Part shown: in pieces, positions 50,768 through 60,264 of the stretch
Layout: each line of letters begins with the position of its first letter
Position numbering within the stretch: the stretch's first letter is position 1
NCBI RefSeq assembly: GCF_000510645.1
Contig: NZ_KI783301.1
Span: 2,237,051 to 2,301,050, forward strand
Direction: 5' to 3'
Source: Thermicanus aegyptius DSM 12793
GTDB lineage: Bacteria; Bacillota; Bacilli; Thermicanales; Thermicanaceae
Length of the DNA: 64,000 bases
Notes under the pieces: generated by a model
The model's input: only the letters and a program-made list of their open reading frames with translations
What the model was told of the DNA's origin: nothing
The model's database searches: none
Made by a program: the position numbers and the translations under genes

Positions 50768-52108
50768 TTATTGCATAAAAGGAAAGCGCATCTTTCCTTT
50801 TTTCCCTTTCTTTCCCTGCATCTTGGTCAACTGTTTCATCATCTTCTTCGTCTCTTCAAACTGCTTTAAGAGGCGGTTTACTTCCGTTAAACTGGTACCG
50901 CTCCCCTGGGCGATCCGTTTCCTGCGGGAATAATTGATGATCTGGGGGTTTTGCTTCTCCTGTCTGGTCATCGACTTGATGATGGCTTCCACATGGGCGA
51001 TCTGTTTCTCATCGATTTTTAAATCCTTCAACCGATTCATTCCCGGGATCATGGCAAGGAGGTCTTCCAAGGGGCCGAGCTTCCGGACCTGTTCCATCTG
51101 CTCCAGAAAATCTTCTAAGGTGAATTCCGCCTTTCGTAACTTCCGCTCCAGCTCTTTCGCCTTCTCGGCATCCACCTCAGCCTGGGCTTTCTCAATCAGA
51201 GTGAGGACATCGCCCATCCCGAGAATGCGGCTCGCCATCCGGTCCGGGTAAAAGGGTTCCAGCGCCTCCAATTTTTCTCCCATGGCGGCGAACTTGATGG
51301 GACAACCTGTTACCGCTTTAACCGAGAGGGCCGCCCCTCCCCGGGTATCTCCATCCAGTTTCGTCAGCACGACGCCGGTTAAGTCCAATTGCTGATGAAA
51401 GCTTTCCGCCACGGTGACTGCATCCTGACCGGTCATGGCATCGACCACGAGGAGGATTTCCTGGGGATGAACCTGGGCTTTGATCTCTTTTAACTCTACC
51501 ATCAGGCGTTCATCCACATGGAGGCGGCCGGCCGTATCGATGATCACCACATCAAGATGCTCTTCCCTCGCTTTCTCCAACCCTTGACGGGCGATTTCCA
51601 CGGGACTTACCTCCGTCCCCATGGAGAAGACGGGAAGACCGATGCTCTCTCCCAGCACCTGAAGTTGCTTAATGGCCGCCGGGCGGTAGACGTCGCAAGC
51701 GACGAGAAGGGAACGTTTCCCCTGCTGCTTCTTCAAATGAAGGGCCAACTTCCCGGTCGTGGTGGTCTTCCCCGCTCCCTGAAGTCCGACCATCATGATG
51801 ACCGCAGGGGGTTTCTTTCCAAGCTCCAGGCGAGCCGCTTCCCCTCCCATGAGGGCGGTAAGCTCTTCGTTTACCACCTTTATCACTTGCTGGGCCGGAT
51901 TCAGGGTCTTCAGCACCTCGATCCCTACAGCCCGTTCCTTCACCCGGGCGATTAGATCCTTTACCACTTTGAAGTTCACATCTGCTTCGAGAAGGGCTAG
52001 GCGTACTTCCCGCATCGCCTCATTCACATCGGCTTCGGTTACCTTTCCTTTTCCCCGCAGGCGCCTAAATGCCTCCTGCAAGCGATTGGTTAGCGATTCG
52101 AAGGGCAC
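50768..52108 (-). CDS. ffh: Signal recognition particle protein Ffh
   Basis: 446 residues: N domain, G domain with GLQGAGKTTTTGKLA, VIIDTAGRLHVDERLM and LTKLDGDTRGGAALS, then the Met-rich M domain (FLEQMEQVRKLGPLEDLLAM, IPGMNRL, RRKRIAQGSGTSLTEVNRLL). Binds SRP RNA and signal sequences at the ribosome. Follows ylxM as in Bacillus. Confidence 0.97.
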   Translation of the reverse strand: MPFESLTNRLQEAFRRLRGKGKVTEADVNEAMREVRLALLEADVNFKVVKDLIARVKERAVGIEVLKTLNPAQQVIKVVNEELTALMGGEAARLELGKKPPAVIMMVGLQGAGKTTTTGKLALHLKKQQGKRSLLVACDVYRPAAIKQLQVLGESIGLPVFSMGTEVSPVEIARQGLEKAREEHLDVVIIDTAGRLHVDERLMVELKEIKAQVHPQEILLVVDAMTGQDAVTVAESFHQQLDLTGVVLTKLDGDTRGGAALSVKAVTGCPIKFAAMGEKLEALEPFYPDRMASRILGMGDVLTLIEKAQAEVDAEKAKELERKLRKAEFTLEDFLEQMEQVRKLGPLEDLLAMIPGMNRLKDLKIDEKQIAHVEAIIKSMTRQEKQNPQIINYSRRKRIAQGSGTSLTEVNRLLKQFEETKKMMKQLTKMQGKKGKKGKMRFPFMQ

Positions 52109-52119
52109 GTTATTGCCTC

Positions 52120-52464
52120 CTATACTTTTTCTCGCAAGCGATCCAAGATGGATGAAAGTTCCTCATAACGGGGATCACCGGGAGGAAGCACTTTTCTCAC
52201 CCATTCTTCCAGTTTGCGCAAAGCTTCTTCCCTCTCATTTCCCTTTTGCAAGAGCTTCAACTTGTCCTCCAGATGTTCCAATTGAGTTTCCGCCCGGTGC
52301 AATTGGTCGTAGACCGCCTGCCGGCTGAGATGTACCTCCTCCGCGATCTCCCCCAGCGACAGATCGGCCCGATAGTACCACTCCATATACTGTTGCTGCT
52401 TCTCGGTCAAAAGTTCACCGTAGAGATCGTAGAGAAGGTTCATCCGCGTCGTCTTCTCCAGCAT
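52120..52464 (-). CDS. ylxM: SRP-associated HTH protein YlxM
   Basis: 114 residues; UPF0122 family: NLLYDLYGELLTEKQQQYME, YYRADLSLGEIAEEVHLSRQ, AVYDQLHRAETQLEHLEDKL (sigma-70 region-4-like HTH). ATG at 52464 with GGAGGA upstream; the open frame starts earlier without an SD. It stimulates the SRP system in Firmicutes. Confidence 0.92.
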   Translation of the reverse strand: MLEKTTRMNLLYDLYGELLTEKQQQYMEWYYRADLSLGEIAEEVHLSRQAVYDQLHRAETQLEHLEDKLKLLQKGNEREEALRKLEEWVRKVLPPGDPRYEELSSILDRLREKV

Positions 52465-52576
52465 CTGTCCTCCTCCAAGGGCCTGACAAGGTTCCAACTT
52501 GACACGTTTTATCTTACTCGAGCGGAAAGGGAATGTCAAGCATTTTTCTTGTCACGACTATTCCGGGTTTTAAGCA

Positions 52577-53866
52577 TTACGATTCAGGCAGAAAAAGCTT
52601 CTCCAAAATGAGGGCATAGGCACCGATGAGAGGTGACTTATCCCCCAAATTGGATAAACGAATCTCCACATTTCTTCTCGGTAAAGGAAGAGTCCGCTCA
52701 TCGATGGCCTTCATCATGGGGTCGAGATAAAATTTGCCGCCCTGAAGAAGACTTCCGCAGAGAATGATCCGTTCCGGATTAAAGACATGAATCAGATTGA
52801 CGATGGCATAGCCCAGATACCGGCCAGCCTCTTCTACCACCATTCTGGCCAGGGGATCTCCTTCCTTTGCCAGAGAAATAACCTCTTCTGCGTTCAACAA
52901 CTCCTCTCCCCGATCTCCGTCTGCCCCGGAGGTCGGTTCTGTGGCCATGAAGCGTTCAATATCCTCTTCTGACGAAGAGGGGGATGGAGGAGTTAAACCT
53001 CCTTTCCTCCCCTGCAACTTCTCTTCTCCATAGCGGCGGGCAATCGCCATTCCCGATGCCAGGGCTTCCAGACAACCCCTTTGACCACAGCTGCATACGG
53101 GCCCGTCGGGAAGAATCACCGTATGACCCACCTCCCCGGCCGTAAATCCTTTCCCCCGATATCGCTTCCCTTCCAGAATGAGGCCGGCTCCAATTCCGCT
53201 TCCCACATGGAGAACGATGACATTGGCGCTTCCCACCCCTTCGCCAAACCATTGCTCCGCCAGGGCCATCGCCCGCACATCGTTCTCCAGTTCCACATCC
53301 AAACCGAACCGCTCCTCCAGATGAGCTTTAATCGGAAGATTCACCAAGTGCAGGTGGGGAGCAAAGAGCGAAATCCCCCGGATCGGATCGACCAGGCCAT
53401 GCATCCCCACGCCAATGCCTAACAGAGGAGGATCCCCTTGCTTCGGAAGGAGCCTTTCGATCACCTGATCGAGGAGGGATAAATACCTCTCCGCCGTTAC
53501 CCCCGATGTAACAGACAATTCCTCTTCCCGAAGAATTTCTCCGTCTAGGGTAGCCAGCATTCCCCGAATCCGTTGGCCGCCGGCACAAAGACCAATCCCT
53601 CCCATCCCCTTGCCATTCAATTCAAGGAGGATGGGGCGACGGCCCCCTGTCGATGGACCGGATTCCTTCTCTACAACCAGGTTCGCTTCCAGGAGCTCTG
53701 CCACGATATGGGTCACGGTAGGCGGGGTAAGCGTCGTTAATTTCGCCAGCTCTGCCCTGGAGATGGGGCCATGGAGACGGATCAGGTTCAAGATGGTGCT
53801 CTTATTCAAATTTTTCATTCCACGGAAACTGCCTATGCGAATTGAATGATCCATGGGTTCCCTCAT
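52577..53866 (-). CDS. ROK-family transcriptional regulator / sugar kinase-like
   Basis: 429 residues. An N-terminal winged HTH (LHGPISRAELAKLTTLTPPT) is followed by the ROK ATPase/sugar fold: GIGVGMHGLVDP, ENDVRAMALAEQWFGEG, HVGSGIGAGLILEG, and the zinc motif CSCGQRGCLEALAS. A Ser/Pro/Glu-rich insert (TPPSPSSSEEDIE) is not common. Related to XylR/NagC repressors that sense sugars. Overlaps galE by 4 bp, so it may control galactose/UDP-sugar genes (inference). Confidence 0.88.
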   Translation of the reverse strand: MREPMDHSIRIGSFRGMKNLNKSTILNLIRLHGPISRAELAKLTTLTPPTVTHIVAELLEANLVVEKESGPSTGGRRPILLELNGKGMGGIGLCAGGQRIRGMLATLDGEILREEELSVTSGVTAERYLSLLDQVIERLLPKQGDPPLLGIGVGMHGLVDPIRGISLFAPHLHLVNLPIKAHLEERFGLDVELENDVRAMALAEQWFGEGVGSANVIVLHVGSGIGAGLILEGKRYRGKGFTAGEVGHTVILPDGPVCSCGQRGCLEALASGMAIARRYGEEKLQGRKGGLTPPSPSSSEEDIERFMATEPTSGADGDRGEELLNAEEVISLAKEGDPLARMVVEEAGRYLGYAIVNLIHVFNPERIILCGSLLQGGKFYLDPMMKAIDERTLPLPRRNVEIRLSNLGDKSPLIGAYALILEKLFLPES

Positions 53867-54849
53867 TTACCGAATCCGCCAGGATGGGTTCGATGCCATT
53901 CCCAAGCACTGGCTACGATTTCCTCCAGAGATTCATGCTGCGGACGCCATCCCAACTCCTCTTTGGCACGATCCGAAGAGGCGATCAAGATCGCCGGGTC
54001 ACCTGCTCTTCTCCCCTTTTCCTCTGCCGGAATGGGATGCCCTGTAACCCGCCTTGCGGTTTCGATCACTTCCTTTACGGAAAAACCCCGACCGTTTCCC
54101 AAATTGTATACCCCGCTCTTCTCCTCCTTCCGCAGTTTTTCCAGGGCCAGATAATGGGCGACGGCCAGATCCATCACATGGATGTAATCCCGTATCGGGG
54201 TTCCGTCGGGGGTGGGATAATCGTTCCCGAAGATATGGATGCTCTCCCTTTTTCCCAGAGGAACCTGCAAGATCAGGGGGATGAGATGGGTCTCAGGCAC
54301 ATGATCCTCACCGATTTTCGCCTCGGGATGGGCCCCTGCGGCATTAAAGTAACGGAGGGAGATGGATTTTACACCATAGGCCCCGTCGCACCAGCGGAAC
54401 ATCCTCTCCATCGCCAGCTTTGTTTCCCCGTACGGATTGGTGGGAAGGGTATCGTCCTCTTCCTGAATGGGAATTCGTTTCGGCTCGCCGTAGGTGGCTG
54501 CCGTGGAGGAAAAGACGATTTTTTTCACCCCGTGGCGTACCATCGCCGACAATAAGGAATGGGATCCCAACAAATTATTCTCATAGTAATCAAGGGGTTT
54601 TCCCACACTTTCCCCGACGAGGGAATGGGCGGCGAAATGGATGACCGCTTCCACCTCATGAGTACGAAACAGACGATCCAAAAGATCACCGTCGCGGATG
54701 TCCCCTTCGATCAATTCCCCGCCCAACACCGATTCCCTATGTCCCGTCCGCAGGTTATCCAAGACGATCACCTCTTCGCCATGGGACAAAAGCTCCACTA
54801 CCGTGTGACTTCCAATATACCCGGCTCCCCCGGTTACTAAAATAGCCAT
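53863..54849 (-). CDS. galE: UDP-glucose 4-epimerase
   Basis: 328 residues, extended SDR: ILVTGGAGYIGSHTVVELLS (NAD site), VIHFAAHSLVGESV, SSTAATYGEP and YGETK (catalytic S/T-Y-K), and YIHVMDLAVAHYLAL. Interconverts UDP-glucose and UDP-galactose. It is first in the unit with the ROK gene. Confidence 0.95.
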   Translation of the reverse strand: MAILVTGGAGYIGSHTVVELLSHGEEVIVLDNLRTGHRESVLGGELIEGDIRDGDLLDRLFRTHEVEAVIHFAAHSLVGESVGKPLDYYENNLLGSHSLLSAMVRHGVKKIVFSSTAATYGEPKRIPIQEEDDTLPTNPYGETKLAMERMFRWCDGAYGVKSISLRYFNAAGAHPEAKIGEDHVPETHLIPLILQVPLGKRESIHIFGNDYPTPDGTPIRDYIHVMDLAVAHYLALEKLRKEEKSGVYNLGNGRGFSVKEVIETARRVTGHPIPAEEKGRRAGDPAILIASSDRAKEELGWRPQHESLEEIVASAWEWHRTHPGGFGK

Positions 54850-55193
54850 CCCTCTTCCTCCCTTGATAAATGGTAATCATCCTGCTCCTTAAATGTGAAT
54901 CTCCTTTACCCCATCCCCGATGTCAAAAAGATAAGAAGAAGAAACGTATTCCCTCCTTGGGTTCCCCGAATATTTCCAGATAAGAAGAAAGAAGCTTTTC
55001 ATAGACCCTCTCATGCATCTCCTGTTTCATACGGAACACCCCTTGTATGCGATTTCGAAAAAACTACCCTCCCCTTTCTCCGTTTTGAAGTGAAAAATAA
55101 TGCCTTAAAGTTAATTAATTAATTTAATTAACTTCCACCCCAGTATAGACCGTACTGTACTTTATGTCAATGGTCTTTCTAAACTCTCGTCCA
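54850..55193. other. Intergenic region with an AT-rich palindrome
   Basis: No gene is seen. At 55108-55134 is a perfect 11-bp inverted repeat AAGTTAATTAA/TTAATTAACTT with a 5-bp spacer, about 260 bp upstream of galE and 80 bp before the cadC promoter. It may be an operator for either direction. Confidence 0.5.
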
Positions 55194-55257
55194 TTGACCT
55201 TTCGCTTTCTTCGGGGTATACTTATGTTATCATATGAACATTTGCTCAATTGTTCAT
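55194..55257 (+). promoter_or_regulatory. Promoter and ArsR/SmtB-type operator of the metal operon
   Basis: TTGACC, 17-bp spacer, TATACT (55194-55222), followed at 55234-55257 by the inverted repeat ATGAACA-N10-TGTTCAT. TGAACA-type inverted repeats next to the -10 are typical for ArsR/SmtB metal sensors. Autoregulation by the next gene is likely. Confidence 0.75.
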
Positions 55258-55274
55258 TAATAGGGGGGAATCGT

Positions 55275-55709
55275 ATGGTAACGGATCGAGAGGCCACGGA
55301 TCAGCGAAACATCCCTTCCAGGGTCACCCAGGAACGGGAAGAAGGAGATACCTGCTCATGCAACATCATCCATCATGAAACCATGGAAAAGGTCAGAAAG
55401 GAGATGCCGAGCGAAGAAGATCTGTATGAGATGGCCCAACTCTTTAAGATCCTGGGCGATCCGACCCGAGTAAGGATCCTCCAAGCTCTTTCCATCAGCG
55501 AGATGTGCGTCTGCGATATCGCCGCTCTCCTCGAAATGACACAATCGGCCATCTCCCATCAATTGCGGCTCTTAAAACAAGGCAGATTGGTCAAATATAG
55601 GAGAGATGGAAAGGTGGTCTACTACTCCTTAAACGATAACCACGTTCGTCTCATCTTTGACCAGGCCTTATCCCATATCACGGAGCCTGCATCTTTTACC
55701 CGTTTCTAA
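55275..55709 (+). CDS. cadC: ArsR/SmtB-family metal-sensing repressor, CadC-like
   Basis: 144 residues. N-terminal CSCNIIHH supplies extra thiol/His ligands; the winged HTH has LFKILGDPTRVRILQALSIS, EMCVCDIAALLEMTQSAISH and RLLKQGRLVKYRRDGKVVYY. The alpha3 CVC motif and the alpha5 D-x-H ... H set are those of CadC/CmtR-type sensors for Cd, Pb or Zn. AGGGGGGAA precedes the ATG. It lies 88 bp before the ATPase. Confidence 0.9.
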   Translation: MVTDREATDQRNIPSRVTQEREEGDTCSCNIIHHETMEKVRKEMPSEEDLYEMAQLFKILGDPTRVRILQALSISEMCVCDIAALLEMTQSAISHQLRLLKQGRLVKYRRDGKVVYYSLNDNHVRLIFDQALSHITEPASFTRF

Positions 55710-55797
55710 GAAACTTACCCCCTTTTTTGATTACATCCCGTGATCCTGAAGTATCGAAAAGAAACCATAACGCCTACAAAGGAAGGAAGGAAGCAGA

Positions 55798-57918
55798 ATG
55801 GGAGAGCGAATCGTAAAAGAACTGATCTTGGAAGGACTGGACTGCGCCAATTGCGCCGCTAAAATTGAAGATCGGGTAAGCGCTCTGGAGGGGATACGGT
55901 CCGTCTCTCTTAATTTTGTCACGAAAACGTTGACTATCGAAACCTCCGAGGGCCAATCTCTCCCCCATCTATTGGAGAGGACGAAAGAGATCGTTCGGCG
56001 GGTGGAACCGGATGTCACCATTCAGGAGAAAGAAAGAGAGCCTCAAGAGGAGGCGGAAGGCTCCCCTTCCGTTCGTAAAATTCTACTCCTTGGTGTTGGA
56101 TCTTTTCTCTTCTTGCTCGGTCTCCTTCTCCCCCTTCCCCCGTGGGGTGAATGGTCGCTCTTCCTCTCCAGTTATCTCCTGGTGGGAGGAGGGGTGGTTT
56201 ATCACGCGGTGAGGAACCTCTTGCGAGGTCAATTCTTCGACGAAACTTTCCTCATGACCCTCGCCACGATCGGTGCTTTCGCCATTGGAATGCTCCCTGA
56301 AGGAGTGGCGGTCATGCTCTTTTTTGAGATTGGAGAATTCTTGCAAGATCTCACCGTACACCGCGCCCGGAGATCGATCCGCTCCCTGCTTTCCTTGCGC
56401 TCTGATTTTGCCAACCTTCTCGAAGGGGAAAAGGTAAAAGAGGTCCCACCGGAAGAAATAAATGTGGGCGATCTGATCCTCGTTCGACCTGGAGAACGGA
56501 TCCCCTTGGATGGAAAGGTGGTAAAGGGGAGCTCCTCCCTCGATACCTCGGCCCTTACCGGGGAATCGATGCCCCGTGAAGTACATCCGGGTGATGAGGT
56601 CCTCTCCGGATCGATCAACCTGAACGGCCTTTTAACCCTGGAAGTGACCAAAAACGCAGGGGAATCTACGGTTGCTAAAATCCTGAAATTGGTTCAACAT
56701 GCAAGTGCAAAGAAGGCCCAGACGGAGCAGTTTATCACCCGCTTCGCCCGTTACTACACCCCGGTCGTTGTATTCGCCGCCGTTGCCCTTGCTCTCCTCC
56801 CTCCTCTCCTATTCCCGGAAGAAGCGTTCCATGATTGGATCTATAGGGCACTCATCTTTCTCGTCATCTCCTGTCCCTGCGCTCTGGTCCTCTCGATCCC
56901 GCTCGGCTTCTTTGGAGGAATCGGCGCCGCCTCCAAGAATGGGATTCTCGTCAAAGGGGGGAATTTTTTAGAGGCGTTATCCCAGGTGGATCAGGTGGCC
57001 TTCGATAAAACCGGCACCTTGACGAAGGGAGTTTTTCAAGTGACTCAAGTCGTACCTGAGGACGGGATATCCGGCCAAGAATTATTGGAATATGCCGCCT
57101 TGGCTGAAGTACACTCGAACCATCCCATCGCCCTTTCCATTAAAAAAGCATATGGAAACGAGCTCGACCCAACGGAGATTACACATTATGAGGAGCGGGC
57201 AGGACATGGCGTAAAAGTTTTTGCCCGGAATCGCCAGATCTTGCTTGGAAACCGTAAGTGGATGGAGGAAGAGGGGATCCCTTACAACAGAACGGAAAGC
57301 CCGGCCGGCACCCTCCTCCACATGGCCATCGACGGCAAATATGCCGGATATCTCCTCATCACCGATGAGGTAAAAGAAGACGCGAAGAAAGCCGTTCATG
57401 GTTTAAAGCGATTGGGAATCAAAAAAATCGTGATGCTTTCCGGAGACCTGGATCAAGCAGCCCGATGGATCGGTCGTCAGGTGGGCGTGGATGAAGTAAA
57501 GGCAGAACTTCTTCCCCATGAGAAAGTGGCTGCATTAGAGGAATTGTACAGGGAGCCCATCTCAAAAGGGAAGATTGCCTATGTGGGAGATGGGATGAAT
57601 GATGCTCCTGTGCTCGCGCGGTCCGACATCGGCATCGCCATGGGAGGAGTGGGAACCGATGCAGCCATCGAAGCGGCCGATGTGGTGATCATGAACGATG
57701 AACCTTCCAAGTTGGTTACTGCCGTCCAGATCGCCAGAAAGACGAAAAGAATTGTATGGCAGAACATCTTCCTTGCCTTAGGGGTAAAAGCGTTCTTTCT
57801 CCTCCTCGGTGCTTTAGGGATGGCCACCATGTGGGAAGCGGTCTTTGCCGATGTGGGCGTTTCCCTCCTGGCGGTACTTAACACATTGCGCGTGTTTCGA
57901 CCCTCCGTTCGCATTTAG
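55798..57918 (+). CDS. cadA: P1B-type heavy-metal ATPase (Cd/Zn/Pb efflux)
   Basis: 706 residues. HMA domain with GLDCANC (13-19), a TGES actuator loop (254-257), CPC in membrane helix 6 (359-361), phosphorylation motif DKTGT (403-407), HP motif SNHPIA, and GDGMNDAPVL. The CPC and lone HMA are typical of group 2 pumps that export Zn, Cd or Pb. Controlled by the upstream ArsR-type gene. Confidence 0.93.
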   Translation: MGERIVKELILEGLDCANCAAKIEDRVSALEGIRSVSLNFVTKTLTIETSEGQSLPHLLERTKEIVRRVEPDVTIQEKEREPQEEAEGSPSVRKILLLGVGSFLFLLGLLLPLPPWGEWSLFLSSYLLVGGGVVYHAVRNLLRGQFFDETFLMTLATIGAFAIGMLPEGVAVMLFFEIGEFLQDLTVHRARRSIRSLLSLRSDFANLLEGEKVKEVPPEEINVGDLILVRPGERIPLDGKVVKGSSSLDTSALTGESMPREVHPGDEVLSGSINLNGLLTLEVTKNAGESTVAKILKLVQHASAKKAQTEQFITRFARYYTPVVVFAAVALALLPPLLFPEEAFHDWIYRALIFLVISCPCALVLSIPLGFFGGIGAASKNGILVKGGNFLEALSQVDQVAFDKTGTLTKGVFQVTQVVPEDGISGQELLEYAALAEVHSNHPIALSIKKAYGNELDPTEITHYEERAGHGVKVFARNRQILLGNRKWMEEEGIPYNRTESPAGTLLHMAIDGKYAGYLLITDEVKEDAKKAVHGLKRLGIKKIVMLSGDLDQAARWIGRQVGVDEVKAELLPHEKVAALEELYREPISKGKIAYVGDGMNDAPVLARSDIGIAMGGVGTDAAIEAADVVIMNDEPSKLVTAVQIARKTKRIVWQNIFLALGVKAFFLLLGALGMATMWEAVFADVGVSLLAVLNTLRVFRPSVRI

Positions 57919-58102
57919 ATTTTTTCGACCATTTTTACTGCAGTTTCAGTACGCAGATCTCTTCCGGTATCTCAAACCCCTCTCGGTTCAGGCAAAAGAG
58001 TTTCGTTCACAAAATTTTCACTATATTCCGCAGAAAAAGAAAGGGATCAGGAATGAATCGAAGAAAAGAGTTGTGATAAGAAAAAAGGAAGGAGGATCCC
58101 GG

Positions 58103-58477
58103 GTGAAACTTCCAACCTCGATTTTAACCAAGATCATCACATTCTTTGAATGGGTTCTGGCCATCATCATCATTATGGCGGTGATGGCGGAAGGAACCAT
58201 GCTCATCATGGAACTTTATACCTACATTAGTGACTGGCAAATTGCGGAGAAATTCCAGACTTTCCTCTCCAACGCTCTTCTTTATATCATCGGCCTTGAA
58301 GTTGCCCTCATGCTGATCAAACGGGATGCCATCCTGATTATCGACATCATGATTTACGCCGTGGCCAGAAAGATCATCATTCAGAACGTATCCGTATGGG
58401 AGATTTTGATCGGCGTGATTGCCATTATCCTTCTCTATTTCTTGAAAAATTACGGTGTAAAAAAACAATCCTCCTAA
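58103..58477 (+). CDS. PsiE-family membrane protein
   Basis: 124 residues from the GTG at 58103 (AAGGAGG upstream). Four hydrophobic spans: FFEWVLAIIIIMAVMAEGTM, FLSNALLYIIGLEVALMLI, ILIIDIMIYAVARKIII, ILIGVIAIILLYFL. The pattern fits the phosphate-starvation-inducible PsiE family. Function unknown; it may belong to the cadCA transcript. Confidence 0.75.
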   Translation: MKLPTSILTKIITFFEWVLAIIIIMAVMAEGTMLIMELYTYISDWQIAEKFQTFLSNALLYIIGLEVALMLIKRDAILIIDIMIYAVARKIIIQNVSVWEILIGVIAIILLYFLKNYGVKKQSS

Positions 58478-58559
58478 CGTTACCTGTTTAAATAACCCTT
58501 GATTTTCTTCCTGAACTTTTTTCATTCAATTTTCTCCCATGTTGTAAGGAAATGGAAAA

Positions 58560-58591
58560 CGAGGTTTTTGAAACGAGTTTCAAAAACCTCG
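58560..58591. terminator. Perfect 13-bp palindromic stem
   Basis: GAGGTTTTTGAAA-CGAG-TTTCAAAAACCTC follows the PsiE gene. No T-run, so it may act as a bidirectional barrier or be an element boundary. It marks the limit between the core genome and the AT-rich cassette. Confidence 0.55.
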
Positions 58592-58698
58592 CAAAATCGC
58601 ATGGTTATTAGTCAGAATACCCCTTCATCCATTTTGTGCGACAATGACCATATGAAAAGTTCGGTAAAAAAGATGCCACTGTACTATTGATAAAAAGA

Positions 58699-60225
58699 TC
58701 AAATGGTTGGCATGGATCTTCGTTTTGCTATTTCATTATATACTCGGACAAATTGAACACGAAAATCTTCTGCCTGTTCAGGATAATGTTCCAACCAGCA
58801 CTTAAAGATATTGTTTCCCCCACGTCCCCAAAACTTTTTCTGATTATTAAACCAAGCCTTCATTTTATTCCTGTCATCGTAGCGCCCACTTGTCTGCTTT
58901 GATAGTTCTTTTTCGAAGACTTGCTTTGTATATCCTAAATCATTTTTCCAAAAATCATGATCAGGCGGAAGTTCCTCCAGCAACTGACGAAAAACATTTT
59001 CCGGGTTAGCATTGCCAGGCAAACATAAAACATTGTGAGATGCTTTAGGAGGCTTCTTATCACCATCTAAAATGATTATACTATTATTAAATTCGGGTAT
59101 ATTTTTCTCTGCAAGAGAACTCAAAAAATTGCCGCCAAATGTCGCATCACAAAAATTAAGATATTTAGTCTTTTGAGCCCCAAGCAATCTTTTTATAAAC
59201 CAAGAAGCTTCTGCATCTTCACAATATAGGTTGATTTTTGGAATTGGTGAAGGTGAAATAGTAGTCATGTTCAAATCTCTCCTAATGCGTTGCATTTGAG
59301 GCGCTACTATTAAATCTAGCTTTCCATAAACATTGGTAAAATACAGCACCTCTGTATCATTATTATTATGCTGTCTTTTCTCTATAATATGCTCTAAAAT
59401 ATCCAAAGAATGTGTTGTAAATACAAATTGTAAATTGTACTTTCCCGCAAGCTTATAAAACAGATCCACCAAATTTGTTTGTGCTGCAGGAAACAAGGTT
59501 GCATCAAGCTCATCAATCAAAAGAATTCCACCTTTGTATCCTTCACCAAGTTTTGTTTTCAGACGGTCAAAGGATATGATTGCGCCTAAAATTTGACCAA
59601 TATTGTCTTGTCCAGCAGAATTCGCAAAGTAATCATATTTTTCTGAGTTTACTGCTAGAGTATCCTTTTGCAGCTTAGAGGTGATCTGGATAGGAGATAC
59701 TTTCTCCTGCGGAAAAAAGATCTCTTTGTACCACTTATTAAACATTTCTATTTCATTTTGAGTAAGAGTAGGTATTGACTCAGTAATTTCTCTCAATTCA
59801 CCAATTGGGTATGTCCGCTTGAGTCCAAGATATATTACCGGATAATCTAAATTCCCATCACCTTTTCCTCTGGTTTTTCCTACAACCAAACGGATATGTG
59901 ATGTATCATTTGAAGCACGCTTATATGATTTTATATATTCAACATTTTTGCCAAACAGAGATGAATCATAAAACTCAATCTGATATTCATGTTCCCCTGG
60001 CAAGTCATACGTCTTTGAAAATTTAAAGATATCGGAGAACTTGGTTGAAAAAGGTTTGTTAAAAATGGTTCTTTCGCTTTTTAATCCAAAGGGTTGCCCT
60101 ATCATTCCTAATAATGTTGACTTGCATGTGGCATTTTGTCCGGCAATAACCGTAACCTTTTTCCCCAAGGGAATAGTCAATTTTTTCATTGCTCTAAACC
60201 GTTCTACATACAAAGATTTTATCAT
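58699..60225 (-). CDS. ABC-type ATPase with Toprim-like C-terminus (OLD-like)
   Basis: 508 residues. SMC/ABC-like ATPase: Walker A GQNATCKST (30-37, with Cys before Lys), signature-like SAGQDN (203-208), Walker B ILLIDELDATLF, and H-loop FTTHSLDILEH. Then a Toprim-like part: INLYCEDAEASWFIKRLL with E336, and IIILDGDKKPP with D387/D389. This is the layout of OLD-family nucleases (AAA plus Toprim), which occur in phage defence (for example GajA). It is last in the four-gene operon, 39 bp after the methylase. Nuclease activity is inferred. Confidence 0.75.
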   Translation of the reverse strand: MIKSLYVERFRAMKKLTIPLGKKVTVIAGQNATCKSTLLGMIGQPFGLKSERTIFNKPFSTKFSDIFKFSKTYDLPGEHEYQIEFYDSSLFGKNVEYIKSYKRASNDTSHIRLVVGKTRGKGDGNLDYPVIYLGLKRTYPIGELREITESIPTLTQNEIEMFNKWYKEIFFPQEKVSPIQITSKLQKDTLAVNSEKYDYFANSAGQDNIGQILGAIISFDRLKTKLGEGYKGGILLIDELDATLFPAAQTNLVDLFYKLAGKYNLQFVFTTHSLDILEHIIEKRQHNNNDTEVLYFTNVYGKLDLIVAPQMQRIRRDLNMTTISPSPIPKINLYCEDAEASWFIKRLLGAQKTKYLNFCDATFGGNFLSSLAEKNIPEFNNSIIILDGDKKPPKASHNVLCLPGNANPENVFRQLLEELPPDHDFWKNDLGYTKQVFEKELSKQTSGRYDDRNKMKAWFNNQKKFWGRGGNNIFKCWLEHYPEQAEDFRVQFVRVYNEIAKRRSMPTI

Positions 60226-60264
60226 CTTTATGTATCCCTTGCTTTCCGTGCTTATTCTCTTATT

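Noticed and set aside
57845..58102. N-terminal part of the PsiE-like frame
   Set aside because: It overlaps the cadA end in another frame and has no hydrophobic or family features; the GTG at 58103 has a strong SD.
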